The notes under the pieces: model-generated | What the model saw: the letters and a program-made list of their open reading frames with translations, nothing else | Database searches by the model: none | What the model was told of the DNA's origin: nothing | Assembly: GCF_009649815.1 (NCBI RefSeq) | Contig: NZ_WJIC01000013.1 | Coordinates: forward strand, 62,001 to 126,000 | DNA: 64,000 bases | Origin: Nocardia sp. SYP-A9097 | GTDB lineage: Bacteria; Actinomycetota; Actinomycetes; Mycobacteriales; Mycobacteriaceae | Direction of reading: 5' to 3' | Made by a program: the position numbers and the translations under genes | Part shown: positions 25,432 to 33,865 of the stretch, piece after piece | Layout of the letters: each line of letters begins with the position of its first letter | Position numbering within the stretch: position 1 is the stretch's first letter

Positions 25432-26250
25432 ATGGAAGGCGTCGGCGTGCACCGTGGCCCACTGTGCGAAGGTGCGGGGCGCGCGGCCGGTGATCTCCTC
25501 GACGGTGGGCCGCACGATGGATTCGTCGATCGCGCCGTCGACATAGAAGTCGAAGAACGCGTCCACGTATTCGACCGGGGTGGTGCGCAGCATATCCGCG
25601 CGCGCCTCCTCGTCGGTGAGTCCGATACAGACCAGATCCCGGTCCAGGATCTGCGCGAGAACGGCAACCTGATCGGCCGGGCGCAGCGGTTCCGGGCCTG
25701 TGGGCCAAAGGATTTCGCCACGGTAGGCATCCTCGAGCAGGACATGTGAGGCCACGGCCGCCAGATCGTAGGAGTCCAGGCTGGCCGTGCGAACCTCCGG
25801 GAACGGAGCCCGCACCACATCACCCGCCGTGAGTTGCGGCAACCAGCGCAGGGCATTCGAGTCGAACGCGCACGGCCGCAGAATCGTCCAGGCCGCACCG
25901 GATTCGACGGCCTCCCGCTCGGAGGCCATCATGTACCGCGTCACCGCATTGCCCGCGTCACCGGTAGCTGCGGACACCCCCGACAGCTGCACGATATGCT
26001 CGACTCCCGCCTTGGCGGCGGCCTGCGCCACCCCCGGGTATCCGGGAAGCAGGAACACCGCCCGCGCCCCCTCAAATGCCGCCGAAAGACCCTCCGGTGC
26101 AGTCAGATCCGCCGCGAATCCCTCGACACCCGCGGGCAGCGAAGCCCGCGCGGGATCGCGCACCAACGCCCGCACCGGCTCCGCCCCACCTGAGATGGCC
26201 CGCACCAGATCCGCGCCCACATTGCCGGTCGCACCCGTCACCACAATCAT
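25411..26250 (-). CDS. NmrA-like NAD(P)-binding protein
   Basis: A 279-residue atypical SDR. It starts at ATG 26250 with MIVVTGATGNVGADLVRAIS, holding the TGATGNVG dinucleotide motif. RDPARASLP, VFLLPGYPGV and IVQLSGVSA follow. The active-site Tyr-Lys pair of classical SDRs is not evident, as in NmrA/azoreductase-like relatives that act as redox sensors or NADPH-quinone reductases. It is 117 bp downstream of a VOC gene on the same strand. Confidence 0.85.
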   Translation of the reverse strand: MIVVTGATGNVGADLVRAISGGAEPVRALVRDPARASLPAGVEGFAADLTAPEGLSAAFEGARAVFLLPGYPGVAQAAAKAGVEHIVQLSGVSAATGDAGNAVTRYMMASEREAVESGAAWTILRPCAFDSNALRWLPQLTAGDVVRAPFPEVRTASLDSYDLAAVASHVLLEDAYRGEILWPTGPEPLRPADQVAVLAQILDRDLVCIGLTDEEARADMLRTTPVEYVDAFFDFYVDGAIDESIVRPTVEEITGRAPRTFAQWATVHADAFHRGGTAE

Positions 26251-26367
26251 TTGAACCCCTTCACCAGTGGCCTGAGAACGCATCGCCCTGTCCAGGAATA
26301 CACGAAAATCGCACGGGTGGAACGGCTTGGAGATGAATACTTACGACTCTCGAAGCTTGCGAAACGC

Positions 26368-26727
26368 TCAATCCAGGTCGGTGGCGAGTGGGTGCAGGGG
26401 TTGGTAGAGGCCGACCTCGCCCGCGCCCGGCACCAGAAAGCTCGTGATTCGACCCCAACGGGCCTCGGTGATCTCGGAGTTGAACTCGACGCCCTTGTCG
26501 GCCAAGCCGGCCATGGTGGTTTCGAGGTTGTCGCACATGAAATACAGGGCGTGCAGGCCGCTTTCGGGTGCGGCCGAGGGGTGGAAGGCGAGTTCTGCCG
26601 GTGGCGATTTGAAGATGAGCCAATCGCCTCCGGCATCGACGCTCGGGAGGTTCAGGACGTCTCGGAAGAACGCTCGGGCTCGCTCCGCGTCGGAGGCATA
26701 GATGATGGTGTGTGCACCATTGATCAT
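26368..26727 (-). CDS. VOC family protein
   Basis: A 119-residue single-domain vicinal-oxygen-chelate protein starting at ATG 26727. HTIIYASDAERARAFFRDVL opens the first module and HALYFMCDNLETTMAGLADK the second. FLVPGAGEVGLYQPLHPLA is the last strand. The His/Glu metal positions are partly visible (His6, Glu near 106). It has no specific substrate assignment. It precedes the NmrA-like gene on the same strand. Confidence 0.82.
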   Translation of the reverse strand: MINGAHTIIYASDAERARAFFRDVLNLPSVDAGGDWLIFKSPPAELAFHPSAAPESGLHALYFMCDNLETTMAGLADKGVEFNSEITEARWGRITSFLVPGAGEVGLYQPLHPLATDLD

Positions 26728-26843
26728 GGAGCGACGCTAACAGCGAATCCGGGGGAAAACGTGAAGGCTGGCGACGCGAGCTGTGGATCCCGGCCAAAAG
26801 CATGCCGGGATGACGGGGTCGGAGGGGTTGGAGGGGTTGGAAA

Positions 26844-27680
26844 CTAGGGGGTCGGTGCCGGCGTCAGGAGGGTTTCGAGAAGGAGGGTGGCGAGGGGTTC
26901 GGGTTCGTCGGTGAAACCGCTGTGGCCGCCGGGGAATTGGGTTACTTCGATGCCGAGGCGGGTGGCGAGGACGGCTGCGGGGCGGGCCGGGAGGTGGGTG
27001 CCGGTTTCGCGGCCGGCGGCCAGGACCAGACGGTCTGCGACCTGGGTCAGGGCGGCGGTGTCGGGGATGTGTGAAGTGAATCGGCGGAGTTCGTGTTCCA
27101 TCATGATGGGGGCATTGGCTTGTAGGCGGGCCATCATGGCTAGGGTGCGGGGTGGCAGGTCGGTGAGTGTGGGGAAGGGTTTCATGGTGCCGCCGATGCC
27201 TTGGAGGAAGCGGGCTCCGGCCGCGGCCATGCCTTCGGTGCGGAAGAGGGTGTAGACCTCGTCGATGAAGGCGCGCTGTGCGTCCGCGTCGGGAAGGATT
27301 GCGAAGCACGGCGGTTCGTGGGCGACCAGGCGGTGCACTCGGTCCGGGTGGCGGGCGAGCAGATCCATGCCGACGATCGCGCCGCTGCTGCCGCCGAAGA
27401 GGTAGGCGGGCTCATCGGTGAGGTGTGTGATCAGCCGGTAGGCGTCGTCACTCTGCACCTCGACGCGCTGGTCCAGCGGTTCACCCGGGTCGATGGTGCT
27501 GTGCGAGTAGCCGCGCGGATCCAGGCAGGCCACGGTGAAGTGCTCGGCGAGGCGGTCGGCGATCGGGTCCACGACCGCCGCGTCTCCGCCACCGCCCGGA
27601 ATCAGCAGTAGCAGTGGACCATTCCCGCGCACCTCGTAGTGGATGCTCGCGCCGGGGACGCGCAGGGTATCGGATCTCAT
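26844..27680 (-). CDS. Alpha/beta hydrolase
   Basis: A 278-residue hydrolase. It starts at ATG 27680, which overlaps the TetR stop as ATGA, so it is the coupled second gene of a tetR operon. The oxyanion strand is LLLIPGGGGD. The nucleophile elbow is FGGSSGAIVGMD with the Ser in the second GxSxG-like position, the acid is in the LAAGRETG region, and the His is in PGGHSGFTDEP. It resembles the protein at 29819 in its start (SIHYEVRGNGPLL versus SLYYEVRGSGPLL), so the two are probably paralogues. Confidence 0.88.
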   Translation of the reverse strand: MRSDTLRVPGASIHYEVRGNGPLLLLIPGGGGDAAVVDPIADRLAEHFTVACLDPRGYSHSTIDPGEPLDQRVEVQSDDAYRLITHLTDEPAYLFGGSSGAIVGMDLLARHPDRVHRLVAHEPPCFAILPDADAQRAFIDEVYTLFRTEGMAAAGARFLQGIGGTMKPFPTLTDLPPRTLAMMARLQANAPIMMEHELRRFTSHIPDTAALTQVADRLVLAAGRETGTHLPARPAAVLATRLGIEVTQFPGGHSGFTDEPEPLATLLLETLLTPAPTP

Positions 27681-28261
27681 CGGGTCTCCTTGCGTTCGGG
27701 CCACTGCGTCAGCAATTGGTGCAGGGCGTCGATAATGTGTGCCCACGAGGTGTCGGTGTCGCGGCCATGTGCGAAACCGCCGCTTGTCTCGAGGGTGGCG
27801 TAGCCGTGAAAAGTGCTGCGTAACAGGCGACCCGCGTCGATGAGGTCCTCGTCGTCGAGGTCGTAGGCGCGCAGCATGGCGGTGGTGAGTTCGACGCTGC
27901 GAATGGCCCCGGGCGCGTCGGCGACCTCGGTCGGATCCAGGCGGCTCTGTGTCGCGGCATAGCGGCCGGGGTGCCGGACGGCATAGTCGCGATAGGCATT
28001 CGCGAAGCCGATGAGCGCGTCCTTGCCGGATCGGCCCGCGACCGCCGCGGCGATATCATCCGTCATTTCCAGCGCGCCCTGCAGTGCGATCCGCACGCGC
28101 AGATCGCGCAGGTTTCGCACATGCGAGTACAGGCTCGGATCCTTGACGCCGAATTTCTTCGCCACCGCCGCCAGGGTCACATTGTCGAATCCGATCTCAT
28201 CGGCGAGTTCGGCTGCGGCGCGGGTGATCCGGTCTGCGGAGAGTCCAGCTCGTGGTGCCAC
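27677..28261 (-). CDS. TetR-family repressor (WHG domain)
   Basis: A 194-residue regulator. The HTH is residues 8-55 (ITRAAAELADEIGFDNVTLA, VAKKFGVKDPSLYSHVRNLR). The C-terminal domain contains ALIGFANAYRDYAVRHPGRY and STFHGYATLETSGGFAHG, typical of the TetR_C_33 class. Its stop overlaps the hydrolase start by 4 bp. A nested palindrome covers its promoter, so it should repress its own operon. Confidence 0.9.
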   Translation of the reverse strand: MAPRAGLSADRITRAAAELADEIGFDNVTLAAVAKKFGVKDPSLYSHVRNLRDLRVRIALQGALEMTDDIAAAVAGRSGKDALIGFANAYRDYAVRHPGRYAATQSRLDPTEVADAPGAIRSVELTTAMLRAYDLDDEDLIDAGRLLRSTFHGYATLETSGGFAHGRDTDTSWAHIIDALHQLLTQWPERKETR

Positions 28262-28268
28262 GCCCGCT

Positions 28269-28312
28269 CCTTCCTATGAACCTTAGGCAGAAACCTAATA
28301 TACATAGGAAGG
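28269..28312. promoter_or_regulatory. Nested inverted repeat, operator of the TetR operon
   Basis: The outer arms CCTTCCTATG (28269-28278) and CATAGGAAGG (28303-28312) are exact complements. Inside, TTAGG (28283-28287) pairs with CCTAA (28294-28298). The block ends 8 bp upstream of the tetR ATG at 28261, and its inner part is AT-rich enough to hold the -10 box. Confidence 0.65.
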
Positions 28313-28330
28313 CCAGCCGGGCAAACCTCT

Positions 28331-28747
28331 TTACAGCGCCGTGAGGCAGACTTGCGCCACCTCCACATCCTGATCGGCGGTCCCACCCGAGACCCCGACC
28401 GCCCCGATCACCCTGCCCTCGGCATCGGCGATCGGCAGGCCGCCACCGAAGGAGACGAGTCCGTCATTGCTCAACTCGATGCCGTAGATCGGCCCATCCG
28501 GCCGGGACAGCGTGCCGAGCAGCGCGGACGGCATGTGGAAGAGGATGGAGGTCTTGGCCTTTCGCTGCGCCAAATCGATGGAGCCGAGCAGGGCGTCCTG
28601 CATCCGCGCGAAGTGCAGCAGATGCCCTGCCGCATCGACAATGGCGATATTCATCGGGGTCTCGATGGCGGCGGCGGCCTTGATGCCCGCGGCGGTGATT
28701 CGGGCTGCGGTGTCGAGCGAAATATTCGTCATGCCAATGAGATTCAT
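28331..28747 (-). CDS. GlcG/HbpS family protein
   Basis: A 138-residue protein of the family that includes HbpS (haem-binding redox sensor) and GlcG. It starts near ATG 28747 (ATG 28732 also possible) with ISLDTAARITAAGIKAAAA. IAIVDAAGHLLHFARMQDAL follows, then GSIDLAQRKAKTSILF and the Gly-rich GLVSFGGGLPIADAEGRVIG, ending GVSGGTADQDVEVAQ. These are the normal family blocks. No signal peptide is visible, so it is likely cytosolic. It is divergent from a MmyB-type regulator. Confidence 0.85.
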   Translation of the reverse strand: MNLIGMTNISLDTAARITAAGIKAAAAIETPMNIAIVDAAGHLLHFARMQDALLGSIDLAQRKAKTSILFHMPSALLGTLSRPDGPIYGIELSNDGLVSFGGGLPIADAEGRVIGAVGVSGGTADQDVEVAQVCLTAL

Positions 28748-28770
28748 AGCTTTCACGCCATCGAACCAGG

Positions 28771-28826
28771 GTGGTGTCGTACCCGGGGGCCGCGTCCCTG
28801 GGGTTCGCACCCCCAGGAACACCACG
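28771..28826. promoter_or_regulatory. Inverted repeats upstream of the MmyB-type regulator
   Basis: Outer arms GTGGTGT (28771-28777) and ACACCAC (28820-28826) enclose an inner pair CCTGGGG (28797-28803) and CCCCAGG (28811-28817). They lie between the divergent GlcG/HbpS and MmyB genes, 24 bp from the latter. They could be an operator, or an mRNA stem in the regulator's 5' leader. Confidence 0.5.
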
Positions 28827-28849
28827 CCGCCGAATGCGAGACTGGACCC

Positions 28850-29737
28850 GTGAGTGAGCTGGGCGAATTCCTGAAGGCAAAGCGCGCGTCGATATCCCCG
28901 GAGGATGTCGGCCTGCCCGCCATCGGCAATCCCCGCCGGGTGCGGGGCCTGCGCCGTGAGGAGGTGGCGTTGCTGGCCGCGGTCAGCGTGGATCACTACA
29001 CCCGCTTGGAACAGGGCCGGGTTGCCGCGGCCTCGGAGAATCTGCTGGCGGGTATTGCCCGGGCGCTGCGGCTCAACGAGGAGGAGCACGAATACCTGCG
29101 CATGCTCGTGCGGGCACGCCCGGCCCGGCGCGGGCAGTCCGCACCGGAGGTGAGTCAGGCCCTGCGTGACCTGCTCGATACGCTGCCCACACCGGCGTTC
29201 GTACTGGGTCCGCGCACCGATATCCTCGCCTGGAATGCCGCTGCCGCAGCGCTTTTCGTCGACTTCGCCGAGATTCCGGTCCAGCAGCGTGCCCTGGTGC
29301 GACTGGTCTTCCTGGACCCGCGCATGCGCGCGGTATTCACCGATTGGGAGGCCGTCGCCGCCGAGGCCGTGGACCGGCTGCGGATGGCCGCCGCGCGCAC
29401 CCCGGACGATCCCCGCCTCACGCAGTTGGTGGGTGAACTGTCCGTGCACGATGCCGATTTCCGCCGCTGGTGGGCGGGGCACGGCGTGCGGGCCATGGCG
29501 GGCGGGCGCAAACGCATGCATCATCCCGTGGTCGGCGATCTGGAGTTGGATTGGCAAGTGCTACAGGTGCTTTCCACCACCGGACAATCGCTGGTCACCT
29601 ACACCGCCCCGGTCGGATCACCCAGTCATGAGGCGCTGCGCATTCTGGCCTCGTGGGCGGCGCAACCCCCAGCGGAGCGCACCGGTGCGGCCGCACTGCC
29701 GATAGACAGCGACGGACTGTTCGAGCGGGATCGGTGA
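28850..29737 (+). CDS. XRE HTH regulator with MmyB-like ligand domain
   Basis: A 295-residue regulator starting at GTG 28850. The N-terminal XRE HTH carries the actinobacterial signature RVRGLRREEVALLAAVSVDH followed by YTRLEQGR. The C-terminal MmyB-like PAS-type domain begins near residue 110 (TPAFVLGPRTDILAWNAAAA) and contains ADFRRWWAGH and LDWQVLQVLS. MmyB is linked to methylenomycin regulation in Streptomyces, and the ligand class of most members is unknown (fatty acids have been suggested). Neighbours are short-chain or hydrolase genes that it may control. Confidence 0.92.
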   Translation: MSELGEFLKAKRASISPEDVGLPAIGNPRRVRGLRREEVALLAAVSVDHYTRLEQGRVAAASENLLAGIARALRLNEEEHEYLRMLVRARPARRGQSAPEVSQALRDLLDTLPTPAFVLGPRTDILAWNAAAAALFVDFAEIPVQQRALVRLVFLDPRMRAVFTDWEAVAAEAVDRLRMAAARTPDDPRLTQLVGELSVHDADFRRWWAGHGVRAMAGGRKRMHHPVVGDLELDWQVLQVLSTTGQSLVTYTAPVGSPSHEALRILASWAAQPPAERTGAAALPIDSDGLFERDR

Positions 29738-29818
29738 AATGTTCGACCCGACCGATGATTCCTGCGTCGGCAACCCGTCTGCACTCGTGACCATCCAGTC
29801 GGCCTATTGGGAGTACCC

Positions 29819-30643
29819 ATGACCTCGACCACCCCCGTCACCTCGAGGACCTTGACCGTCCCCGACGGTTCCCTCTACTACGAGGTCCGCGGCAGCGGAC
29901 CGCTTCTCGCATTCGTCGGCTCGCCCATGGATTCGGTGCCGTTCATCCCGGTCGCGGACCTACTGGCCTCGGACTTCACCGTGCTGACCCTGGACCCGCG
30001 CGGGCACGGCAAAAGCATCGTCAATGATCGCGAGCAGGACTCCACCCCGGAGCTGCGGGCCGACGATCTGGCCCGGATCATCGCCGATCTCGATGCGGGC
30101 CCGGCCATTGTGATCGGCTCCAGCGGCGGCGCGATCACCGGACTCGCGCTGGCGCTCTACCGCCCCGAGGTCATGACCACGCTCATCGCCCACGAGCCGC
30201 CACTGCGTGAACTCCTCGATGATCGGGCCGAACTGCGCGCCGAAGGCGAGGACATCACCGCCACCTACCTTGCCGGTGATCGGATCAGTGCGATCCGCAG
30301 GTTCATCGCCAGCACGGGTCTCACCATGCCGGAGGCGGTATTCGAGCATCTCTTCGGCGGTGAGCGCACCCCGGAGCAGCTCGCCGACGAACGCTTCTTC
30401 TATGTGCACGAACTCCCGTACGCCAGTTGGCGTCCGGATCTGGACGGCCTGCGCGCCACCTCGACCCGCATCATCATCGGTATCGGTGACACCTCCACCG
30501 ATCTGTTCTGCGACCGCACCTCGCGTGCGCTCGGCGCGGCCCTGGATATCGAGCCCACCATGTTCCCCGGCGATCACACCGGCTTCATGGAAGATCCGGA
30601 GGCGTTCGCCAAGCGAGTTCGGGAAGTGCTGCAGGACAACTGA
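29819..30643 (+). CDS. Alpha/beta hydrolase
   Basis: A 274-residue hydrolase from ATG 29819. Strand-3 start LYYEVRGSGPLLAFVG, then LTLDPRGHGKS. The nucleophile elbow is IGSSGGAITGLALAL, and the catalytic His region is FPGDHTGFMEDPEAFAKRV. It follows the MmyB-type regulator by 81 bp on the same strand. It is similar in layout to the hydrolase at 26844. The substrate is unknown. Confidence 0.88.
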   Translation: MTSTTPVTSRTLTVPDGSLYYEVRGSGPLLAFVGSPMDSVPFIPVADLLASDFTVLTLDPRGHGKSIVNDREQDSTPELRADDLARIIADLDAGPAIVIGSSGGAITGLALALYRPEVMTTLIAHEPPLRELLDDRAELRAEGEDITATYLAGDRISAIRRFIASTGLTMPEAVFEHLFGGERTPEQLADERFFYVHELPYASWRPDLDGLRATSTRIIIGIGDTSTDLFCDRTSRALGAALDIEPTMFPGDHTGFMEDPEAFAKRVREVLQDN

Positions 30644-30708
30644 GGTCGTGAGTGTGCACTCGTGGCGGACCGCTTCGGCGGGTCACCGCCATGAGTGCAC
30701 TGTCGTTT

Positions 30709-31029
30709 TCAGGCGGGCCTGGTGCGCCAGCGGGCGTAGGTGTTCTCGGGGGAGACGGTGATGACGTCCGCGACCTGCACCAGCGGGTCGGGGACCGCAC
30801 CGTCGAAATGGTCGAGGCTGGGGGTGATCACCGCATCGGCCTCGGTCTGGGATATGGCGGCGCGCACCTCTTCCATCAGTTCGGCTGTCGCCGGACCGCA
30901 TACGAGTGTTCGACACAGGTCGTAGCCCAAACGCCTTGCGAGATGCCGCATTTGGGCTTGATCCCAGCGCTGCTGCGCACGGGATACATCATGGCGAAGG
31001 AATCCGATCGCCGCCGGCTGATGCCGCAT
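30709..31029 (-). CDS. Hypothetical protein
   Basis: A 106-residue protein starting at ATG 31029 with GGAAGGA upstream. It opens IGFLRHDVSRAQQRWDQAQM, followed by HLARRLGYDLCRTLV. The C-terminal half reads ADAVITPSLDHFDGAVPD and ITVSPENTYARW. The early part resembles the start of a serine-recombinase-like fold (GYVRxS... then length-matched helix), but the catalytic Ser is absent and the match is weak. I treat it as a real small gene without assigned function. Confidence 0.6.
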   Translation of the reverse strand: MRHQPAAIGFLRHDVSRAQQRWDQAQMRHLARRLGYDLCRTLVCGPATAELMEEVRAAISQTEADAVITPSLDHFDGAVPDPLVQVADVITVSPENTYARWRTRPA

Positions 31030-31130
31030 CTGCCCGTCCTTCCGTCTGTCCGGCTCGGGGTGATGTCCACGGTATGGCACGTTTGCGCGGTTCACATCCG
31101 AAGTTATCGAAGTGCCGCATGGTTGCCGGG

Positions 31131-31397
31131 TCAGGGCCGCCCCGCACCTGGTGCCGGGGCGTGCACGGTGAGGACTCGGCCGGTGCGACGCTCCGGTGTC
31201 ATCCCTTCCGTGCCTTTCCGTTCCGCCGCAACGATATACAGCGTGTCGCCGCCGAGCATGCAGGCGAACGGTGCGCGATCCAGCTCCACCTCGGCGAGCA
31301 CCCGGTCGCCCTCTTCGATACGCAGGCAGCGGCCCATGGCCGCCGCCCACACCGCACCCTCGGCGTCGAGGCAGATACCGTCCGGGTAGCCGTTCAC
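31131..31397 (-). pseudogene. SMP-30/gluconolactonase-like fragment
   Basis: C-terminal ~88 residues of a six-bladed propeller of the SMP-30/gluconolactonase family. NGYPDGICLDAEGAVWAA, then LAEVELDRAPFACMLGGDTL and YIVAAE are family blocks, ending HAPAPGAGRP. Full members are about 280 residues. Upstream of NGYPDG an in-frame stop appears and homology ends, so the N-terminal two thirds have been lost. The break point is near 31395. Confidence 0.75.
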
Positions 31398-31461
31398 CCC
31401 GGCCCGCTACGCGGGCATCACCGAAGAGCGCTCCGGCGGACTGCGATAGGTGAGCCGGAGC

Positions 31462-31488
31462 GGGCGCCGCTACCAGTTCGCGGCGCCC
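31462..31488. terminator. Hairpin downstream of the HadAB-type gene
   Basis: GGGCGCCGC and GCGGCGCCC form perfect 9-bp arms with a 9-nt loop, 12 bp past the stop of the minus-strand dehydratase gene. No T-run follows on the minus strand. On the plus strand TGTTCT follows. Confidence 0.55.
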
Positions 31489-31500
31489 TGTTCTGCTCGA

Positions 31501-32535
31501 CTATGCGAGGCGGATATCCGCGGTGGCCAGGCCGAAGATCTTGCGCCCCGCGGACTTTGCGACGATGACGACAACAGCCGACCGGGTCTCGGGGTTGACC
31601 GACTTGATGCGGCCGGTGAACTCGACGGTTCCGGCGGAGGCTGCTTCGACGACCGTGTAGTTCGAGAGCCGGACCCCGTACCAGGTGATCGCGCCCGGAT
31701 CACCCAGCCACCCGGTGACGAATCCCGCGCCGAGACCCATGGTGAGCATGCCGTGCGCGATCACGTCCGGGAGACCTACCAGCCCGGCGACCTCGTCATG
31801 CCAGTGGATCGGGTTCGCGTCACCGGAGACGCCTGCGTAATTCACCAGATCACCGCGCGTCAGCTGCACAATCCGGGCGGGAAGCTCGTCACCGACGGTG
31901 ACGTCCTCGAATCGGATTGCGGTGTGCGGCACCCGCGTACGCGAGATCGGGGACAGTCGCGGGCCGGACTCGGAAACCGGGTCGGTCCCATCCTGAACGG
32001 GTAGGGCCGAGGCCGCGGTTCGAGACGACATGTCGATGCCTTGCATGACCACCCGCTCGATCGCGGCACTGATACCGGCGTCGACCTCTTCGCCGGTAAT
32101 TCCGATGACGGTCGTGTGCATGATCTGGACCACCGCGCCGGTCTGGTCGGTAAAGGTGTTGGTGACGGTGAGCAGATCCTTGCCCGCGACCCGGCGAACC
32201 GCACTCAGTTCGACATCGCTGATCAGCTGGTCACCGGCGAGCACCGGCTTGTACATCTCGAATACCTGATCGGTCTGCACCAACACGTCGTAGCCCGTGA
32301 TGACCGTTTCGAAGAGCTTACGGTTGGCCAGCATCGCGGCCGTGGAGATGAATGTGGTCGGCGCGACCAACCCGATGTACCCGAGCTCGCCGGCAGCATC
32401 CTCACTCCAGTGCGCCGGGTGGAAATCCCGGACCGCTCGCGCATACTCGCGGATCTTCTCCCGACCGACTTCGTAGTAGTCGTCCGCACGATAGCTATAC
32501 CCGACCAACCCAGCCACATCGAACGTTGCTTCCAC
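31501..32535 (-). CDS. Fused HadA/HadB-type (3R)-hydroxyacyl-ACP dehydratase
   Basis: Double-hotdog enzyme of 344 residues. The first half (about 1-165) is HadA/FAS1_DH2-like: YYEVGREKIREYARAVRDFH, then GLVAPTTF. The second half (about 205-344) is a MaoC/HadB-like hydratase with the catalytic set in GDANPIHWHDEVA and IAHGMLTMGLGAG. In mycobacteria HadA and HadB are separate subunits of the FAS-II dehydratase for mycolic acids; here they form one chain. GTG 32535 is chosen over TTG 32538 because GAGGAG lies upstream. A FAS-II or fatty acid modification role is likely. Confidence 0.85.
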   Translation of the reverse strand: MEATFDVAGLVGYSYRADDYYEVGREKIREYARAVRDFHPAHWSEDAAGELGYIGLVAPTTFISTAAMLANRKLFETVITGYDVLVQTDQVFEMYKPVLAGDQLISDVELSAVRRVAGKDLLTVTNTFTDQTGAVVQIMHTTVIGITGEEVDAGISAAIERVVMQGIDMSSRTAASALPVQDGTDPVSESGPRLSPISRTRVPHTAIRFEDVTVGDELPARIVQLTRGDLVNYAGVSGDANPIHWHDEVAGLVGLPDVIAHGMLTMGLGAGFVTGWLGDPGAITWYGVRLSNYTVVEAASAGTVEFTGRIKSVNPETRSAVVVIVAKSAGRKIFGLATADIRLA

Positions 32536-32655
32536 CAAGCCGCTCCTCGCTCCAGATTCCTGCAGGACTCGTAATCGGTTTCCCCAGACCCGAATTCATC
32601 AACGAACCCCACCTTTCCGTATCACCAACCGCCGGGTGTCTCATAACATCCGCTG

Positions 32656-33060
32656 ATGGCGGTAATCCTGGTGACGGGCATGTCGGGTACAGGCAAGTCG
32701 ACGGTGCTGATCGCGTTGGGGCAGCGCGGATATCGGGTAGTGGATACCGATTACCGCGGCTGGATCGAAGCCATCCCGCACCCCGACGGCTCGGAGCCGC
32801 AGTGGCGCGCCGACCGAATCGAGCCACTGCTCCGCTCGGCGGCGACCACGGAGATCGACACCCGGAACCCGCCGACCGAGGTGGCAGATCAACTCGCAGC
32901 ACTCGCAGGCCCACCAGGGGTTCCGGACTGGCAGAGGCGCGTATTCAACTGTCGCGCGTTCGTGGTGTCCATCCGGATGGGGAGCATCCCCGACGGCTGG
33001 CGACGGTCAGCGGCTTGTGCTCGGCGCGGGATCGCAACTGCGGCAGCACTTCCCAGGTGA
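32656..33060 (+). pseudogene. P-loop nucleotide kinase-like gene with internal deletion
   Basis: The start is intact: VILVTGMSGTGKSTVLIALG carries the Walker A motif, and VVDTDYRGW follows. After GSEPQWRADRI the sequence jumps to EPLLRSAATTEIDTRNPPTE, which in related actinobacterial AAA-type kinases is the C-terminal segment. About 60-70 residues of the middle (lid and Walker B region) appear to be missing. Past ADQLAALAG the frame runs on into unrelated DNA to 33060, so the natural stop is lost too. It is non-functional as a kinase. Confidence 0.7.
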
Positions 33061-33390
33061 CGAAGCGGCGAATCAGTCGAGCGTGATCGGGGTCGGTGAT
33101 GGTGGCGAGGTGATCGATCAGCTATCGCTCGAACGCGCAGACCTGCTTGTCGATCATCGGAAGGTCGCCGCAGGCCATCAACAGTTCCCGCAGGTGGGAT
33201 GCGGTGCGCCAGGGGGGATCTGGCCGGTGCCGTCGTCGAGCAGTTCGCCCAACTGGTCCGCGAAGGTGCGGCGGGTGCAGAGGCGCTGGGCGTGGAGTTT
33301 GCCTTCGTGCTGGCAGCGCGAGCAGCGGTAGGAGGCGGTGAACCCAGCGCAATCGGCGCAGAGGAGGCCGCCCAGCCGGCCGCGCAGCGC
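32985..33390 (-). pseudogene. Recombinase-associated zinc-ribbon protein, degenerate
   Basis: A decayed member of an integrase-like family found on actinobacterial elements. One frame gives GLLCADCAGFTASYRCSRCQ and LCTRRTFADQLGELLDDGTG, a Cys-rich ribbon. Then another frame gives PWRTASHLRELLMACGDLPM and DKQVCAFER, an in-frame TAG in place of the usual Trp, and LIDHLATITDPDHARLIRRF, TWEVLPQLRSRAEHKPLT. So it has at least one frameshift with a deletion, and one nonsense codon. Confidence 0.65.
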
Positions 33391-33395
33391 GAGCG

Positions 33396-33569
33396 GCATC
33401 ACTAACGAGCTGGCCGCCCGGGGACTTCCGACCATCTACGCCCGCAACACCGCGATGATGGCCAACATCACCGACCTGGACGCCGTCGTGGTCAGTGACC
33501 TGTTCGGCATTCCCCCGACCACCGCCCACGCCTGGGCGCAGTTCGCGCAGACAAGCTGGTCCGCCTACC
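33396..33569 (+). pseudogene. Recombinase-family C-terminal fragment, opposite strand
   Basis: A 58-residue stretch reading ELAARGLPTIYARNTAMMAN, DLDAVVVSDLFGIPPTTAHA and WAQFAQTSWSAYLAA. This is the C-terminal segment of the same integrase-like family as the minus-strand remnant next to it. The two fragments therefore point away from each other around 33390, which suggests an inversion or two nested insertions. Confidence 0.55.
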
Positions 33570-33865
33570 TCGCAGCCGTTGACTGTCAGCCGATCAATAG
33601 GAATACCGCAAGGTCTAAACACCGGCCCTCTACCAGTTGGTGAGCAGCCTGAGTAGGCTCTGTCCCAGGACGATCGCACGTGGGTATCTCGTGGACGATG
33701 TCCCCGGAGATGCTGAAACCGTTCGCGGACCGGTGACCGGAGTGTCGGGTACGTCCCCGGATCGGCGGCCGCGCCGGCGACAACCAGCTGAATACGCTGC
33801 ATCGGGTCGGGAAGGCAATGCTCTCGCCGAACCGGCCGGTTCGTCCAGCTCGCCGGAAAGCAGTG

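Noticed and set aside
30709..31029. Serine recombinase fragment
   Set aside because: The early GFLRHDVSRAQ stretch slightly resembles a resolvase start, but the catalytic Ser and flanking residues are missing, so it was left as hypothetical.
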